A DNA stretch of 64,000 nt from Streptococcus gallolyticus subsp. gallolyticus DSM 16831 (GCF_002000985.1 NZ_CP018822.1:576001-640000), one strand, 5' to 3'. Shown: positions 17,730 to 26,825, counted from the stretch's first letter. Notes: generated by a model not told the origin, from the sequence alone. Translations and numbers: made by a program.

Positions 17730-18722
17730 ATGAAGAAAAGCTTTATTCATCAACAGCAGGAGATTTCTTTTGTCAAGAATACTTTCACTCAATATTTGAT
17801 TGATAAACTTGACATCGTTGAAGTGCAAGGACCTATTCTCAGTCAGGTCGGGGATGGTATGCAAGATAATTTGAATGGTATTGAAAATCCCGTATCAGTG
17901 CACGTAAAACGTATTCCTGATGCTGAATATGAAGTTGTTCATTCACTTGCTAAGTGGAAACGTCATACCTTAGCACGTTTTGGCTTCAATGAAGGAGAAG
18001 GGCTTTTCGTACACATGAAAGCTCTCCGACCAGACGAAGAAGAATTAGATCCAATCCACTCTATTTATGTTGACCAATGGGATTGGGAAAAAGTTATTCC
18101 AAATGGTCGTCGCAACATCGAATATTTGAAAGAAACAGTTGAACAAGTTTATAAGGCTATTCGTTTGACAGAATTGGCTGTTGAAGCTCGTTTTGATATC
18201 GAAGCTGTTTTGCCTAAGAAAATCACATTCATCCACACAGAAGAATTGGTAGAACGTTATCCAGATTTGACACCGAAAGAACGTGAAAATGCTGCCGCTA
18301 AAGAATTTGGAGCAATTTTCCTTATCGGTATTGGTGGTATTTTGCCAGATGGTCAACGTCATGATGGTCGTGCACCTGACTACGATGACTGGACTTCTGA
18401 ATCAGAAAATGGTTACCACGGTCTTAATGGTGATATCATTGTTTGGAATGAAGCTTTGGATTCTGCCTTTGAATTGTCATCAATGGGTATTCGTGTTGAC
18501 GAGGAAGCTCTCAAACGTCAAGTTAAAATCACTGGTGACGAAGATCGTTTGCAACTAGAATGGCATAAAGCTCTTCTTAATGGTCTCTTCCCACTTACTA
18601 TTGGTGGTGGTATCGGTCAATCTCGTATGGCAATGTTCTTGCTCCGTAAGAAACATATCGGAGAAGTTCAATCAAGTGTTTGGCCAAAAGAAGTTCGTGA
18701 CACTTACGAAAATATTCTTTAA
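17730..18722 (+). CDS. asnA: Aspartate-ammonia ligase (asparagine synthetase A)
   Basis: The 330-residue cytoplasmic enzyme makes asparagine from aspartate, ammonia and ATP. It has a class II tRNA-synthetase-like fold. Characteristic segments are [28 protein letters not shown], the [11 protein letters not shown] loop, [20 protein letters not shown], and the ATP-site ending [16 protein letters not shown]. The length matches the family exactly. AAGGAGGAGC provides a strong ribosome binding site. It is transcribed alone between its own promoter and a strong terminator. Confidence 0.98.
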   Translation: MKKSFIHQQQEISFVKNTFTQYLIDKLDIVEVQGPILSQVGDGMQDNLNGIENPVSVHVKRIPDAEYEVVHSLAKWKRHTLARFGFNEGEGLFVHMKALRPDEEELDPIHSIYVDQWDWEKVIPNGRRNIEYLKETVEQVYKAIRLTELAVEARFDIEAVLPKKITFIHTEELVERYPDLTPKERENAAAKEFGAIFLIGIGGILPDGQRHDGRAPDYDDWTSESENGYHGLNGDIIVWNEALDSAFELSSMGIRVDEEALKRQVKITGDEDRLQLEWHKALLNGLFPLTIGGGIGQSRMAMFLLRKKHIGEVQSSVWPKEVRDTYENIL

Positions 18723-18751
18723 GTAGAAGAAATCTTATTTTAAGGACTAAG

Positions 18752-18783
18752 AAAAGTCGGCTAGGATAACTAGTCGGCTTTTT
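18752..18783 (+). terminator. asnA terminator
   Basis: AAAAGTCGGCTAG pairs along 13 positions (two G-T) with CTAGTCGGCTTTT around GATAA, continuing into a T-run. Confidence 0.88.
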
Positions 18784-18798
18784 GATTTTGGGAATAGA

Positions 18799-18831
18799 AA
18801 AAGTTGTTAGAGCGAGTTTCTAACAACTTTT
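18799..18831 (-). terminator. Terminator of the minus-strand coiled-coil protein gene
   Basis: A perfect 13-bp stem, AAAAGTTGTTAGA with TCTAACAACTTTT, lies just after the stop codon on the minus strand and runs into TTTTTC. It may act in both directions. Confidence 0.85.
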
Positions 18832-18850
18832 GTAAAATTATTTAAATTGC

Positions 18851-19603
18851 TTACCAAGGAAGACCTGCTGCAGCAATTTCAGCTTTTGAAGCGTATTGTC
18901 CATTTGGACGATGCCATCTGCCACGAGCATCTCTAGAGTATCCACTAGCAGCTTGTTGTTGTGCCTGTTGAGCCGCTGCCTGTTCTTGTGCTTGGCGTGC
19001 AGCTTCTTCGGCTGCAGCTTGTTCTTGAGCCTGTCTAGCGGCTTCTTCAGCCTGTCTAGCCTCTTCGGCTTTTCTTGCTTCTTCAGCTTGAGCCGCTTCC
19101 TCGGCTTCTTTAGTCTCAATAGCTGAAACAACGGCGTTAATACGATTGTTAAAATCACCTTTTTTAGCTGTGTCTGTTACCGCATCAACTTTATTTTTAG
19201 CATCGTCAACATTTTCACGAGTTTGATTAGCTTCTAAGTTTGCAACAGCAGTTTCAGCCGCTGCCTGAGCTGTCTCTTCTTGTTTTTGTGTTTCTATCAC
19301 AGTCTTGACAGTTGCGATACGTTTTTTAAGCTGTTTTTTGACTTTTATATTTTTTACGGCTTTAACTTTTTTGCTAGCTAAATCAAGATTTTCTTGGGTC
19401 TGGTCCTTTTCAAGTTGTTTAACAGCTTTTTTTGCTGCTTTAGTAGCTTTATCGTCTTTTTTGGTGGTTTTACTTTTAGACTTAGTATCCGCTAAAACAA
19501 CATGATTGTTTTCGACTGGTGTTGTTAAAAATCCTTGGTCTTGAGAGACTCCGATGAGGGCAGTTGTCATTAATAATATGGCGAGTTTCATTTTCTTCTT
19601 CAT
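18851..19603 (-). CDS. Secreted helical-repeat protein, coiled-coil and Ala/Gln/Glu-rich
   Basis: The 250-residue protein has a signal peptide (MKKKMKLAILLMTTALIGVSQ). Two ~45-residue helical repeats follow, with the pattern AVxxLExxQTxEN-xxAxxKVxAV-xxRIxxV-xxIE, at ~55-105 and ~110-165. A long charged Ala/Glu/Gln/Arg segment comes next (EEAARQAQEQAAAEEAARQA type). The C-terminal module (RDARGRWHRPNGQYASKAEIAAAGLPW, in parts) is rich in aromatic and basic residues and is conserved in several lactic acid bacterial surface proteins. No LPXTG. It is a paralogue of the next minus-strand gene, from which it differs at both ends. Function unknown; cell-wall association is inferred. Confidence 0.75.
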   Translation of the reverse strand: MKKKMKLAILLMTTALIGVSQDQGFLTTPVENNHVVLADTKSKSKTTKKDDKATKAAKKAVKQLEKDQTQENLDLASKKVKAVKNIKVKKQLKKRIATVKTVIETQKQEETAQAAAETAVANLEANQTRENVDDAKNKVDAVTDTAKKGDFNNRINAVVSAIETKEAEEAAQAEEARKAEEARQAEEAARQAQEQAAAEEAARQAQEQAAAQQAQQQAASGYSRDARGRWHRPNGQYASKAEIAAAGLPW

Positions 19604-19731
19604 GTTTGATTCCTCCTGAAAAAACTTTGAATGATAAAATTTTTACACTAAAAGAATACCATTTTGGAATAATTCTGTAAATCTCTTTTTAAGGAAAAAT
19701 TAAGCAAAAAATGTTTGCGTAAAAATACTAT

Positions 19732-19763
19732 AAAAAAGCCGCTAGAGCAATCTCTAACGACTT
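19732..19763 (-). terminator. Terminator of the second coiled-coil protein gene
   Basis: On the minus strand AAGTCGTTAGAG pairs with CTCTAGCGGCTT (one G-T) around ATTG and runs into TTTT. It precedes the paralogous gene by about 130 bp, so the two genes are transcribed separately. Confidence 0.8.
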
Positions 19764-19774
19764 AAAATAATCTA

Positions 19775-20617
19775 TTATTCAAAACCACAGAGTGTTAAGC
19801 CTAAGGCTTGTGCTTCTGATAAGCTAACTGGTGTAGTGCTTTTTGAGCGATTTAAGCCACGGCAATTTGGATTGAGGTGGTAGTGGCTACCAGTTCTTGT
19901 AATGTAAACTGTTGTGGTATCTCCTGGTTGGGCAGCTGCTTGGTTTTGTTGTTGCTGTGACTGTTGAGCAGCAGCTTCAGCAGCGGCTTGTTCTTGAGCT
20001 TGTTTAGCAGCTTCGGCTTCTTTGGCTTCGATAGCTGAAACAACAGCGTTGATACGGTTGTTGAAAGCTTCCTTTTTAGTTGAATTATTTACCGCATTAA
20101 CTTTATTTTTAGCGTCATCAATGTTATCACGCGATTGGTTATTTTCAAGGTTTTTAACCGCAGTTTCTGCTTTATCTTCTAGTTCTTTTTCTTTTTTAGC
20201 TTCAATGGCTGTTTTGACAGTTGCGATACGCTTTTGAAATTTCTCTTTTTTGTCAGCGTCTGTAACAGCGTCAACTTTACTTGTTGCTAAATCAAGATTA
20301 GCCTGCGTTTGGTCTTTCTCGAGATTTTTTACGGCAGTTTCTGCACTGTTTTCAATCTCTTTAGTCTTTTGAACTTCTTTTTTGCCGACTTCAATGTAAT
20401 CAGCGTTTTCTTCTTTAAAATCAGCCAGTTCATCTTGGCTATCTTTTAAGTCTGATTTGGCTTGTTTGACATCTTGGCTAAGCTGTTCAATCTTATCCTC
20501 TGCTTGGGATAATTCTTGACTTTGGTTACCTTGACTAGAAAAACTAGCAATCAATAATACCGATAAAATGGTAATGGCAAGATTTTTCTTGTCTTTAAAG
20601 AATGTTTTAAAATTCAT
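19775..20617 (-). CDS. Membrane-anchored helical-repeat protein with C-terminal metal-binding-like module
   Basis: The ~280-residue protein has an N-terminal hydrophobic anchor (residues ~13-30). A coiled coil follows (EDKIEQLSQDVKQAKSDLKD), then two helical repeats closely similar to those in the neighbour (AETAVKNLEKDQTQANLDLA and AETAVKNLENNQSRDNIDDA), a Gln/Ala-rich linker, and a C-terminal domain with YITRTGSHYHLNPNCRGL and a final LTLCGF. Its H-x-H plus two cysteines resemble the Ada-type metal-binding motif seen in some secreted nucleases and competence-like proteins. The second ATG (20617) has better spacing from AAAGGAG. Function unknown. Confidence 0.75.
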   Translation of the reverse strand: MNFKTFFKDKKNLAITILSVLLIASFSSQGNQSQELSQAEDKIEQLSQDVKQAKSDLKDSQDELADFKEENADYIEVGKKEVQKTKEIENSAETAVKNLEKDQTQANLDLATSKVDAVTDADKKEKFQKRIATVKTAIEAKKEKELEDKAETAVKNLENNQSRDNIDDAKNKVNAVNNSTKKEAFNNRINAVVSAIEAKEAEAAKQAQEQAAAEAAAQQSQQQQNQAAAQPGDTTTVYITRTGSHYHLNPNCRGLNRSKSTTPVSLSEAQALGLTLCGFE

Positions 20618-20734
20618 CATAACTCCTTTATCCTAAAAAACTTTGACAATTAAAATTATCACAACAATCATATCAAATCTCATTTTTAGTGTAAAGATGA
20701 CTTGATCATTTTTTAAGGTATTTTATTTGAATTT

Positions 20735-20743
20735 TGCTATAAT
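20735..20743 (+). promoter_or_regulatory. Extended -10 placed for leaderless rsmD transcription
   Basis: TGCTATAAT occupies 20735-20743. Transcription is expected 7-8 nt after the last T, at or within a base of the rsmD ATG (20751). No ribosome binding site is present upstream of that ATG. Confidence 0.6.
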
Positions 20744-20750
20744 GGTTGTT

Positions 20751-21290
20751 ATGAGAGTTGTAGCAGGAAAATTTGGTGGGCGTCCTTTAAAGACGCTAGA
20801 TGGAAAAATTACGCGCCCGACAACAGATAAGGTTAAAGGTGCTATTTTTAATATGATTGGTCCATTTTTTGATGGTGGACGTGTTTTAGATTTGTTTTCT
20901 GGTAGTGGAAGTTTAGCGATTGAAGCTATTTCACGCGGAATGGATGAAGCTGTATTGGTTGAACGCAATCGTCAAGCGCAAGCTATTATTTTAGAAAATA
21001 TCAAAATGACAAAGTCTGAGCAGCAATTTCATTTGTTAAAAATGGATGCTAATAAGGCAATTGGCGTTGTCAGCGGACCGTTTGATTTGGTGCTTTTAGA
21101 CCCACCATATGCTAAGGAAGAAATTGTCAAAAATATTACGGAATTAGAAGAAGCAGGGCTTTTGTCTGAGGATGTCATGCTGGTTTGTGAGACGGATAAG
21201 GCTGTTGATTTACCAGAAGAAATTTCAAATTTTGGCATCTGGAAACAAAAAACATATGGCATTAGTAAGGTTACGGTATATGTTAGGTAG
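20751..21290 (+). CDS. rsmD: 16S rRNA (guanine966-N2)-methyltransferase
   Basis: The ~179-residue AdoMet-dependent methyltransferase modifies G966 of 16S rRNA. It opens MRVVAGKFGGRPLKTLDG, followed by RPTTDKVKGAIFNMIG, the AdoMet motif VLDLFSGSGSLAIEA, and LVLLDPPYAKE, the DPPY form of the catalytic NPPY motif. Homology begins at ATG 20751; two earlier in-frame codons start at ATG 20742, inside the -10. It is followed closely by coaD and sepM, a common streptococcal order. Translation may begin on a leaderless mRNA. Confidence 0.95.
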   Translation: MRVVAGKFGGRPLKTLDGKITRPTTDKVKGAIFNMIGPFFDGGRVLDLFSGSGSLAIEAISRGMDEAVLVERNRQAQAIILENIKMTKSEQQFHLLKMDANKAIGVVSGPFDLVLLDPPYAKEEIVKNITELEEAGLLSEDVMLVCETDKAVDLPEEISNFGIWKQKTYGISKVTVYVR

Positions 21291-21322
21291 AATTGAGTGA
21301 TTTTATCACTAATGGAGGCAAT

Positions 21323-21820
21323 ATGGCTAAAATTGGTTTATTTACGGGGTCTTTTGACCCTGTGACAAATGGGCATCTTGATATCATAGCGCGTGCAAGC
21401 AAGTTGTTTGACACACTTTTTGTGGGCATTTTTTACAATAAAGATAAGAATGGCTTCTTTAGCGTTGACGAGAGACGGCAGATGTTAGAAGAAGCACTGC
21501 AAGAATTTCCGAACGTTAAAGTGATTACGGCGCGTGATTCTTTGGTGGTGGATATTGCCAAGCGTTTAGAAGTTAGTTATCTCGTGCGAGGTCTCCGTAA
21601 TGGGAAAGATTTAGAATACGAGGCTGATTTAGCGTTTTATAATCATTATCTGGCATCAGAGATTGAGAGTGTTTTTTTATTGAGCTCTCCTGATTTGGTT
21701 CATGTCTCATCAAGTCGCATCCGTGAATTGATTTATTTCCATTCAGATATTTCGGATTTTGTGCCAACAAGTGTTGTCAAAAAAGTGGAGGAAAAATATG
21801 GCAATCTTAAAAAGATTTAA
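21323..21820 (+). CDS. coaD: Phosphopantetheine adenylyltransferase
   Basis: The 165-residue enzyme transfers AMP from ATP to 4'-phosphopantetheine in CoA synthesis. Nucleotidyltransferase motifs are visible: GLFTGSFDPVTNGHLDII (T/HxGH type, here TNGH), YLVRGLRNGKDLEYE, and VSSSRIREL (the ISSSxxR motif). ATG 21323 follows GGAGG and matches the family start. Its end overlaps the start of the SepM-like gene by 23 nt, which implies coupled translation. Confidence 0.97.
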   Translation: MAKIGLFTGSFDPVTNGHLDIIARASKLFDTLFVGIFYNKDKNGFFSVDERRQMLEEALQEFPNVKVITARDSLVVDIAKRLEVSYLVRGLRNGKDLEYEADLAFYNHYLASEIESVFLLSSPDLVHVSSSRIRELIYFHSDISDFVPTSVVKKVEEKYGNLKKI

Positions 21821-22883
21821 AGAGATTTTGAAAAAGTTGGGTCGTATTTTATATCGCTTTAAGTGGTGGATATTAGGTGTTGTAGGCATTGTTTTTTTAC
21901 TATTTAGCTTGTTGTATCCGCTTGATTACTATATTGAAATGCCTGGTGGTGCTTATGATATTCGTAGCGTTTTAACGGTTGATAATAAGGAAGATGACGA
22001 AGATGGCTCTTATAATTTTGTGGCTGTCACGGTTAGTCAGGCGACCTTGGCACAATTGGTTTATGCTTGGTTAACTCCCTACACAGAAATTTCGACAGCC
22101 GCAGATGTGACTGGTGGTTATAGCAATGCTGATTATCTTCGTATCAATGAGTATTACATGGAAACCTCTCAAAATACAGCGACTTATCAAGCCTTAACCT
22201 TGGCAGGAAAGGAAGCGACGCTTGATTATCAAGGGGTTTATGTTTTAAATGTTAGTGATAATTCGACGTTTAAAGGGATTTTGAATATCGCTGATACGGT
22301 AACTGGGGTTAACGGTCAGACATTTAACAGCTCGGCAGAATTAATGGCCTATGTGGCTGATTTGGATTTAGGGTCTGAGGTAACAGTTCAATATACATCA
22401 GACGGCGAAGCAAAAGAAGCCACAGGAAAAATTATTGAATTGTCAAATGGAAAAAATGGTATCGGAATCGGTTTGGTAGATCATACGTCGGTGTCATCAG
22501 ATGTTGATGTTGATTTTGATACGAGTGGTGTCGGTGGTCCAAGTGCTGGTTTGATGTTTACGCTTGATATTTATGACCAATTAAATAGTGAAGATTTGCG
22601 TAAAGGTCGTAAAATTGCTGGTACAGGTACGATTGAATCAGATGGTTCAGTCGGGGATATTGGTGGCGCAGCACTTAAAGTTGTTGCTGCTGCTAAAGCT
22701 GGTGCGGATATTTTCTTTGTTCCAAATAACCCTGTGGATGAGGAAACATTGAAAAAAGATCCTGATGCAAAAACGAACTATGAAGAAGCTGTCGAAGCTG
22801 CTAAAGACCTCGATACCGATATGAAAATCGTCCCAGTAACAACCGTCCAAGAAGCAATTGACTATCTACGAAACAATGATTAA
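21798..22883 (+). CDS. sepM: PDZ-domain serine protease, SepM/YlbL family
   Basis: The 361-residue protein has one N-terminal transmembrane anchor (~20-42), a PDZ domain (~130-215), and a Lon-type serine/lysine protease domain. The catalytic serine lies in GVGGPSAGLMF (~residue 246) and the lysine in GGAALKVVAAAKAG (~293). Family members act outside the membrane; SepM in S. mutans trims the competence pheromone CSP. A pheromone role in this organism is inference. GTGGAGG precedes the ATG inside coaD. A terminator follows at once. Confidence 0.93.
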   Translation: MAILKRFKEILKKLGRILYRFKWWILGVVGIVFLLFSLLYPLDYYIEMPGGAYDIRSVLTVDNKEDDEDGSYNFVAVTVSQATLAQLVYAWLTPYTEISTAADVTGGYSNADYLRINEYYMETSQNTATYQALTLAGKEATLDYQGVYVLNVSDNSTFKGILNIADTVTGVNGQTFNSSAELMAYVADLDLGSEVTVQYTSDGEAKEATGKIIELSNGKNGIGIGLVDHTSVSSDVDVDFDTSGVGGPSAGLMFTLDIYDQLNSEDLRKGRKIAGTGTIESDGSVGDIGGAALKVVAAAKAGADIFFVPNNPVDEETLKKDPDAKTNYEEAVEAAKDLDTDMKIVPVTTVQEAIDYLRNND

Positions 22884-22886
22884 AAC

Positions 22887-22919
22887 GAAAACATCTCTGT
22901 GAATACGGAGATGTTTTTT
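22887..22919 (+). terminator. Terminator of the rsmD-coaD-sepM cluster
   Basis: AAACATCTC pairs with GAGATGTTT around a 10-nt loop (TGTGAATACG) and is followed by T's. Confidence 0.85.
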
Positions 22920-23011
22920 GTTCACTTTAAATTAATTTTTTCTTAAGCTTCATTGGGTAAAATTTCCTTAAAATGTAGCAGTAGATTAGTAATAATAGAT
23001 AGGAGGGAGTT

Positions 23012-23266
23012 ATGACGAACTGGCAAAAGCGATTTGTGATTTGGTTTAATCTTGCCATTTTATTTATTTTTTTAGATGTGACTTTGTTGATATTTATTCG
23101 GTCGATTAATAGTGATGGTGTTTATCAGACAATGCAAATGAAATGGCTAACGTTTTTAATGTGGATTCTCTGTTATGCTTTTGTTTGGATGTGTCAGGGT
23201 GTGGGGTATATGTTTTTTAAACACATTAAACAAGCAAGAAAACAAGAAGATAGGCATGTGGTTTAA
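23012..23266 (+). CDS. Small membrane protein, two transmembrane segments
   Basis: The 84-residue protein has two hydrophobic stretches (~10-31 and ~44-66), a short loop between them and a basic C-terminal tail (KHIKQARKQEDRHVV). I do not recognise a family. The reading frame is supported by a strong ribosome binding site (AGGAGGGAGTT before ATG) and by its own space between the sepM terminator and the aquaporin promoter. Confidence 0.7.
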   Translation: MTNWQKRFVIWFNLAILFIFLDVTLLIFIRSINSDGVYQTMQMKWLTFLMWILCYAFVWMCQGVGYMFFKHIKQARKQEDRHVV

Positions 23267-23449
23267 TAGTAGATAATGAGTTGGATTTACAGAATCTGAT
23301 TCATTTTTTATGCTTAGTTTAATAAAAATAATGCTTTAAATAGGTGCAAATGTGCTAATTTTTAAAATGATTATAATTAACGAGTCGTTTTATTTACGAA
23401 TTCTTAAGAAAAGTGTTATAATACACATAATTTTAAGGAGGAGATTTTT

Positions 23450-24109
23450 ATGTCAAAAAAATTCTTTGCAGAACTAATTGGGACATTTGTTTTGGTTTTT
23501 CTTGGGACAGGAGCAGCTGTCTTGGGCGGCGGAGCAGATAGTGTTGTTGGCTATGCGTCGATTGCATTGGCATTTGGCTTAACGATTGTGGCTTCTGCTT
23601 ACAGTATTGGTACAGTTTCAGGTGCGCATTTGAATCCAGCGGTTTCGATTGCAATGTACTTGAATAAACGTATTGATAGTAAGGAACTTGGTACTTATAT
23701 TTTAGGACAGGTTGTGGGAGCACTTCTTGGCAGTTTTGCACTTTTGGTCATTACTGGTGATAATGCTACTTTAGGGCAAAATGTTGTTGCGGATGGCTAC
23801 AGTCTTGTGACAGGCTTCTTAGTAGAAGTGATTCTAACCTTTATCTTTATTCTAGTTATTTTAACGGTAACTTCGAGTCGAAAAGGCAATGCTCAGTTGG
23901 CAGGTTTGGTTATTGGATTGACCTTGACGTTAATTCATTTTGTTGGTATTCCAGTAACGGGTATGTCAGCTAATCCAGCACGTAGTTTAGCGCCAGCGCT
24001 TTTGGCAGGTGGAGATGCTTTAAGTCAAATTTGGATTTTCATCTTGGCACCAATTGTTGGTGGAGTTCTAGCTTCTATTGTTTCGCAAAGTTTACTTGAA
24101 ACAGAATAA
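23450..24109 (+). CDS. Aquaporin (MIP family)
   Basis: The 219-residue channel has six membrane helices and two NPA half-helices, HLNPAVS (~residue 65) and SANPARS (~175). The arginine after the second NPA belongs to the selectivity filter. It has the short loops of AqpZ-like water channels rather than the longer glycerol-facilitator form, so water transport is the best guess. TGTTATAAT at 23414-23422 is an extended -10, and AAGGAGGAG precedes the ATG. Confidence 0.93.
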   Translation: MSKKFFAELIGTFVLVFLGTGAAVLGGGADSVVGYASIALAFGLTIVASAYSIGTVSGAHLNPAVSIAMYLNKRIDSKELGTYILGQVVGALLGSFALLVITGDNATLGQNVVADGYSLVTGFLVEVILTFIFILVILTVTSSRKGNAQLAGLVIGLTLTLIHFVGIPVTGMSANPARSLAPALLAGGDALSQIWIFILAPIVGGVLASIVSQSLLETE

Positions 24110-24120
24110 CATATGATAAT

Positions 24121-24150
24121 CTGCATTAGTTTTAACTAGTGCAGTTTGTG
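24121..24150 (+). terminator. Possible weak terminator after the aquaporin gene
   Basis: CTGCATTAGTT and AACTAGTGCAG form an 11-bp stem (one G-T pair). The tail is TTTGTGTG, so termination may be incomplete. Confidence 0.5.
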
Positions 24151-24247
24151 TGTACAGATGTTTTTTAAAGGGCTTTCATTTAGGATGTTAATTAAAAAGA
24201 GTAAAAGGAGATGTAAAAAATGATGATTAAGTTTCGGAGAAGTAGGC

Positions 24248-24757
24248 ATGTCGGCTAAAGGTAAGCGGTTATTGGTAGTGATAACGCTACTTGGTATCAC
24301 GACAGTTTGTTCTGTTATTGGCTATCATGTTTACCGCCGTAACGATTTTAAAAGGGCTTATGAACATGGAACGTTATTTGAGCAGCTAGATGTGTTAATG
24401 AACAGTCAACGTTATGTAACTGTTATTGAAGAGGCTGGCTATGAAGTGGATAAAGTTGATTACGTCATGTATAATTGGATTGTAACGCTCACGACAACTG
24501 GTACGCCAGCGATTACGATTGAGTCATCAAGCGATAGTAGTGCCTTTTTTGTGACATTTGAAACGACTGAAGATGAGCAAGAAGTGTCGGTTTATTTTGA
24601 GTTAGATGGTGATTTTAATATCGCTTATCAAACGGTAAGAGATGCTCAAGGAAATGATGTTGCTATAACAACGACGCAACAGACGAAATTACTCAATATC
24701 GTCAAAAAAGAAGTAAGAAAGATGCTTAAAACGATTTATCGGACAATGTATCCTTAA
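24248..24757 (+). CDS. Uncharacterised membrane-anchored protein
   Basis: The 169-residue protein has one N-terminal hydrophobic anchor (~8-26) and a soluble extracytoplasmic remainder rich in Thr, Ser and acidic residues. I do not recognise a domain. A 12-codon frame beginning at ATG 24221, with the better ribosome binding site AAAGGAG, overlaps the start and could be a leader peptide that couples translation. The ATG used here follows GGAGAAGTAGGC. Confidence 0.65.
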   Translation: MSAKGKRLLVVITLLGITTVCSVIGYHVYRRNDFKRAYEHGTLFEQLDVLMNSQRYVTVIEEAGYEVDKVDYVMYNWIVTLTTTGTPAITIESSSDSSAFFVTFETTEDEQEVSVYFELDGDFNIAYQTVRDAQGNDVAITTTQQTKLLNIVKKEVRKMLKTIYRTMYP

Positions 24758-24853
24758 AAAGTAGTAGGATGAGTTAGATTTTTAAAGTCTGGCTTATTTT
24801 TTTGTGATAAAAATGGCTTAAAAACGCTAGAATATCACTATTTACGCGGAAAA

Positions 24854-24862
24854 TGCTATAAT
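24854..24862 (+). promoter_or_regulatory. Extended -10 placed for a leaderless transcript
   Basis: TGCTATAAT at 24854-24862, identical to the rsmD element, ends 6 nt before ATG 24869. Transcription would start at the A of the start codon. No ribosome binding site is visible. Confidence 0.6.
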
Positions 24863-24868
24863 AAAATT

Positions 24869-26194
24869 ATGACAGAAAAGCTAACGATTTTACATTTAAA
24901 TGATTGGCATTCGCATTTTGAAACCTATCCAAAATTAAAACGATTCTTCCAAGATTATGCTGACCAAGATGCTGAGGTTATCAAGATTGATGTTGGTGAC
25001 AATATTGATCGTTGGCATCCGATGACTGATGCAACGCAAGGAAAATATAATGTTCAATTGATGAATGAGCTAGGCATTGATTTTGCGACAATTGGGAATA
25101 ACGAAGGCATTGGACTGGCTAAAACGATGCTCAATCAAGTCTACGAAAGTGCCAATTTTGATGTGATTTTAGGAAATTTAGAGGATAAAGCAGGGCGTCC
25201 AACATGGGCTAAGCCTTACAAGATTTATGAGACAGCTCTTGGAACCAAGATTGCCTTTCTAGCCTACACTTTTCCTTATTACCTGACGTATGAACCAGGT
25301 GGTTGGCAAGTGTTGGACCCAATCACATGCTTAAAGCGTGATTTGGAAATTCCAGAGGTCAAATCAGCAGATTTCCATATTTTATTGAGTCATCTTGGTT
25401 TGCCATTGGATGAAAAAATCACCGCAGAAGTGCCAGAAATTGACTTGATTATTGGTGCTCACACGCATCATGTCTTTGAGGACGGTGCTTGTCTTAACGG
25501 CACTTATTTAGCGGCTGCTGGAAAATATGGTCAGTTTGCTGGTGAAATCAACTTGACCTTTGAGCACCATGAGCTGAGCGATATCACCATTCATGCCCAC
25601 GAAACGAGTCATATGCCAAGTAAGCCTGGTGATAAAAAATGGATAGAAACAGTTGAAGCGAATGGCCGCAAACTGTTAAGCCAAGAAGTAGTCAAATCTT
25701 TTGACCATGAATTAAGCCTTGATGAGTCAGGTCAAATCGTTATGGCAGCAATGAAAGAATACGCTAATGCAGATATTGCCATGATAAATTCTGGTTTAGT
25801 GGTGACCCCATTTTCTAAAAAGGTCACCAAGGATACACTACAGCATTCCTTACCACATCAAATGCGTTTGGCAAGACTAGAAGTGACGACTGACGAATTA
25901 ACGACGATTTGCCAAGACGTCTTTTCACAAGCAGAATTGTTAGCTAATCAACAAATCCGTGGCATGGGCTTTCGCGGAAAGGAATTTGGTAGGGTTTTAA
26001 CTAGCGGCTTTGATTACAAAAATGGAAAAATAGTGTATAATAAAAAGGTTACGAATGAAAAGGACACTATCAGTTTAGTCTTAGTTGACCAATATTACTT
26101 TGCACGTTATTTTGAGACCATAAAATCTCACCAAGCAGAGTTACTTTTTCCCGAATTACTACGTGAACTGGTAGAGACCTACCTAAAAAAATAA
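24869..26194 (+). CDS. 5'-nucleotidase/2',3'-cyclic phosphodiesterase-family metallophosphatase
   Basis: The 441-residue two-domain enzyme resembles B. subtilis YunD. The N-terminal calcineurin-like domain shows the metal-binding series LHLNDWHSH, DVGDNID, IGNNE, LLSHLG and IGAHTHH. The C-terminal 5'-nucleotidase domain (from ~265) includes ADIAMINSGL and the FRGKEFGR region. It lacks a signal peptide, unlike surface nucleotidases, so it should act in the cytoplasm on nucleotides or related phosphoesters. It has no ribosome binding site and probably a leaderless mRNA. Confidence 0.88.
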   Translation: MTEKLTILHLNDWHSHFETYPKLKRFFQDYADQDAEVIKIDVGDNIDRWHPMTDATQGKYNVQLMNELGIDFATIGNNEGIGLAKTMLNQVYESANFDVILGNLEDKAGRPTWAKPYKIYETALGTKIAFLAYTFPYYLTYEPGGWQVLDPITCLKRDLEIPEVKSADFHILLSHLGLPLDEKITAEVPEIDLIIGAHTHHVFEDGACLNGTYLAAAGKYGQFAGEINLTFEHHELSDITIHAHETSHMPSKPGDKKWIETVEANGRKLLSQEVVKSFDHELSLDESGQIVMAAMKEYANADIAMINSGLVVTPFSKKVTKDTLQHSLPHQMRLARLEVTTDELTTICQDVFSQAELLANQQIRGMGFRGKEFGRVLTSGFDYKNGKIVYNKKVTNEKDTISLVLVDQYYFARYFETIKSHQAELLFPELLRELVETYLKK

Positions 26195-26225
26195 TATGAA
26201 TTTTAGCGATTAAGAGAGGAGACCG

Positions 26226-26804
26226 ATGAGAAAAGATATCTCTCCTGAAATGTACAATTACAATAAATTTCCTGGTCCGCAATTTGTGGTGTTCTCTGAC
26301 CGTGTCAAGAGTGATGATATTGAATTGTTAATTTTGGAAAATGAGAAGAATGCTTTTGATGCAACTGTTTTTAGTCAACGTTTTTCAGAAATTTTACTAA
26401 AATACGATTATATTGTCGGTGATTGGGGAAATGAACAGTTACGTTTGAAGGGATTTTACAAGGATGACCGAGATGTTAAGAAAACAAATCGCATCTCACG
26501 TCTAGACGATTACATTAAGGAATATTGTAATTTTGGTTGTGCTTATTTTGTGCTTGAAAATTTAGAGCCTCGTCGTGTTAAATCTGACGACGATAAGCCA
26601 ACGAAACGTCATAAATCACAAAAACGCTCATCACAGAAAAAGAAATCAGAACCTAAAAAATCTGACCGCTCGGCAAATAAACATTTTAAGAGCCAAAAAC
26701 GTAAAGATACAAAAGTACGTGGTGAACGTCAACAAAAACGAGAACAACAAAAAGAAATTCAATCGGCAAAAAAACAATTTGTGATTCGCCGAAAAGAGAA
26801 ATAG
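26226..26804 (+). CDS. YutD-family protein
   Basis: The 192-residue protein has the YutD-like domain in its first ~120 residues (MYNYNKFPGPQFV and ILLKYDYIVGDWGNEQLRLKGF and DDYIKEYCNFGCAYFVLEN) and a very basic, lysine/arginine/glutamine-rich tail that is probably disordered and may bind nucleic acid. Function unknown. AGAGGAGACCG precedes the ATG. It lies 21 nt before rlmN, as in many Lactobacillales, where yutD and rlmN are linked. Confidence 0.85.
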   Translation: MRKDISPEMYNYNKFPGPQFVVFSDRVKSDDIELLILENEKNAFDATVFSQRFSEILLKYDYIVGDWGNEQLRLKGFYKDDRDVKKTNRISRLDDYIKEYCNFGCAYFVLENLEPRRVKSDDDKPTKRHKSQKRSSQKKKSEPKKSDRSANKHFKSQKRKDTKVRGERQQKREQQKEIQSAKKQFVIRRKEK

Positions 26805-26825
26805 GAAGGATTTGGTATTTACAGA

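Noticed and set aside
18838..19158. Lysine/arginine-rich open frame overlapping the coiled-coil gene
   Set aside because: Alternative frame of the Ala/Glu/Gln repeat region; the annotated frame has a signal peptide, ribosome binding site and terminator.
24221..24259. Twelve-codon frame with a good ribosome binding site before the unknown membrane-anchored gene
   Set aside because: Too short to call a gene from sequence alone; noted only as a possible leader peptide in the entry for 24248-24757.
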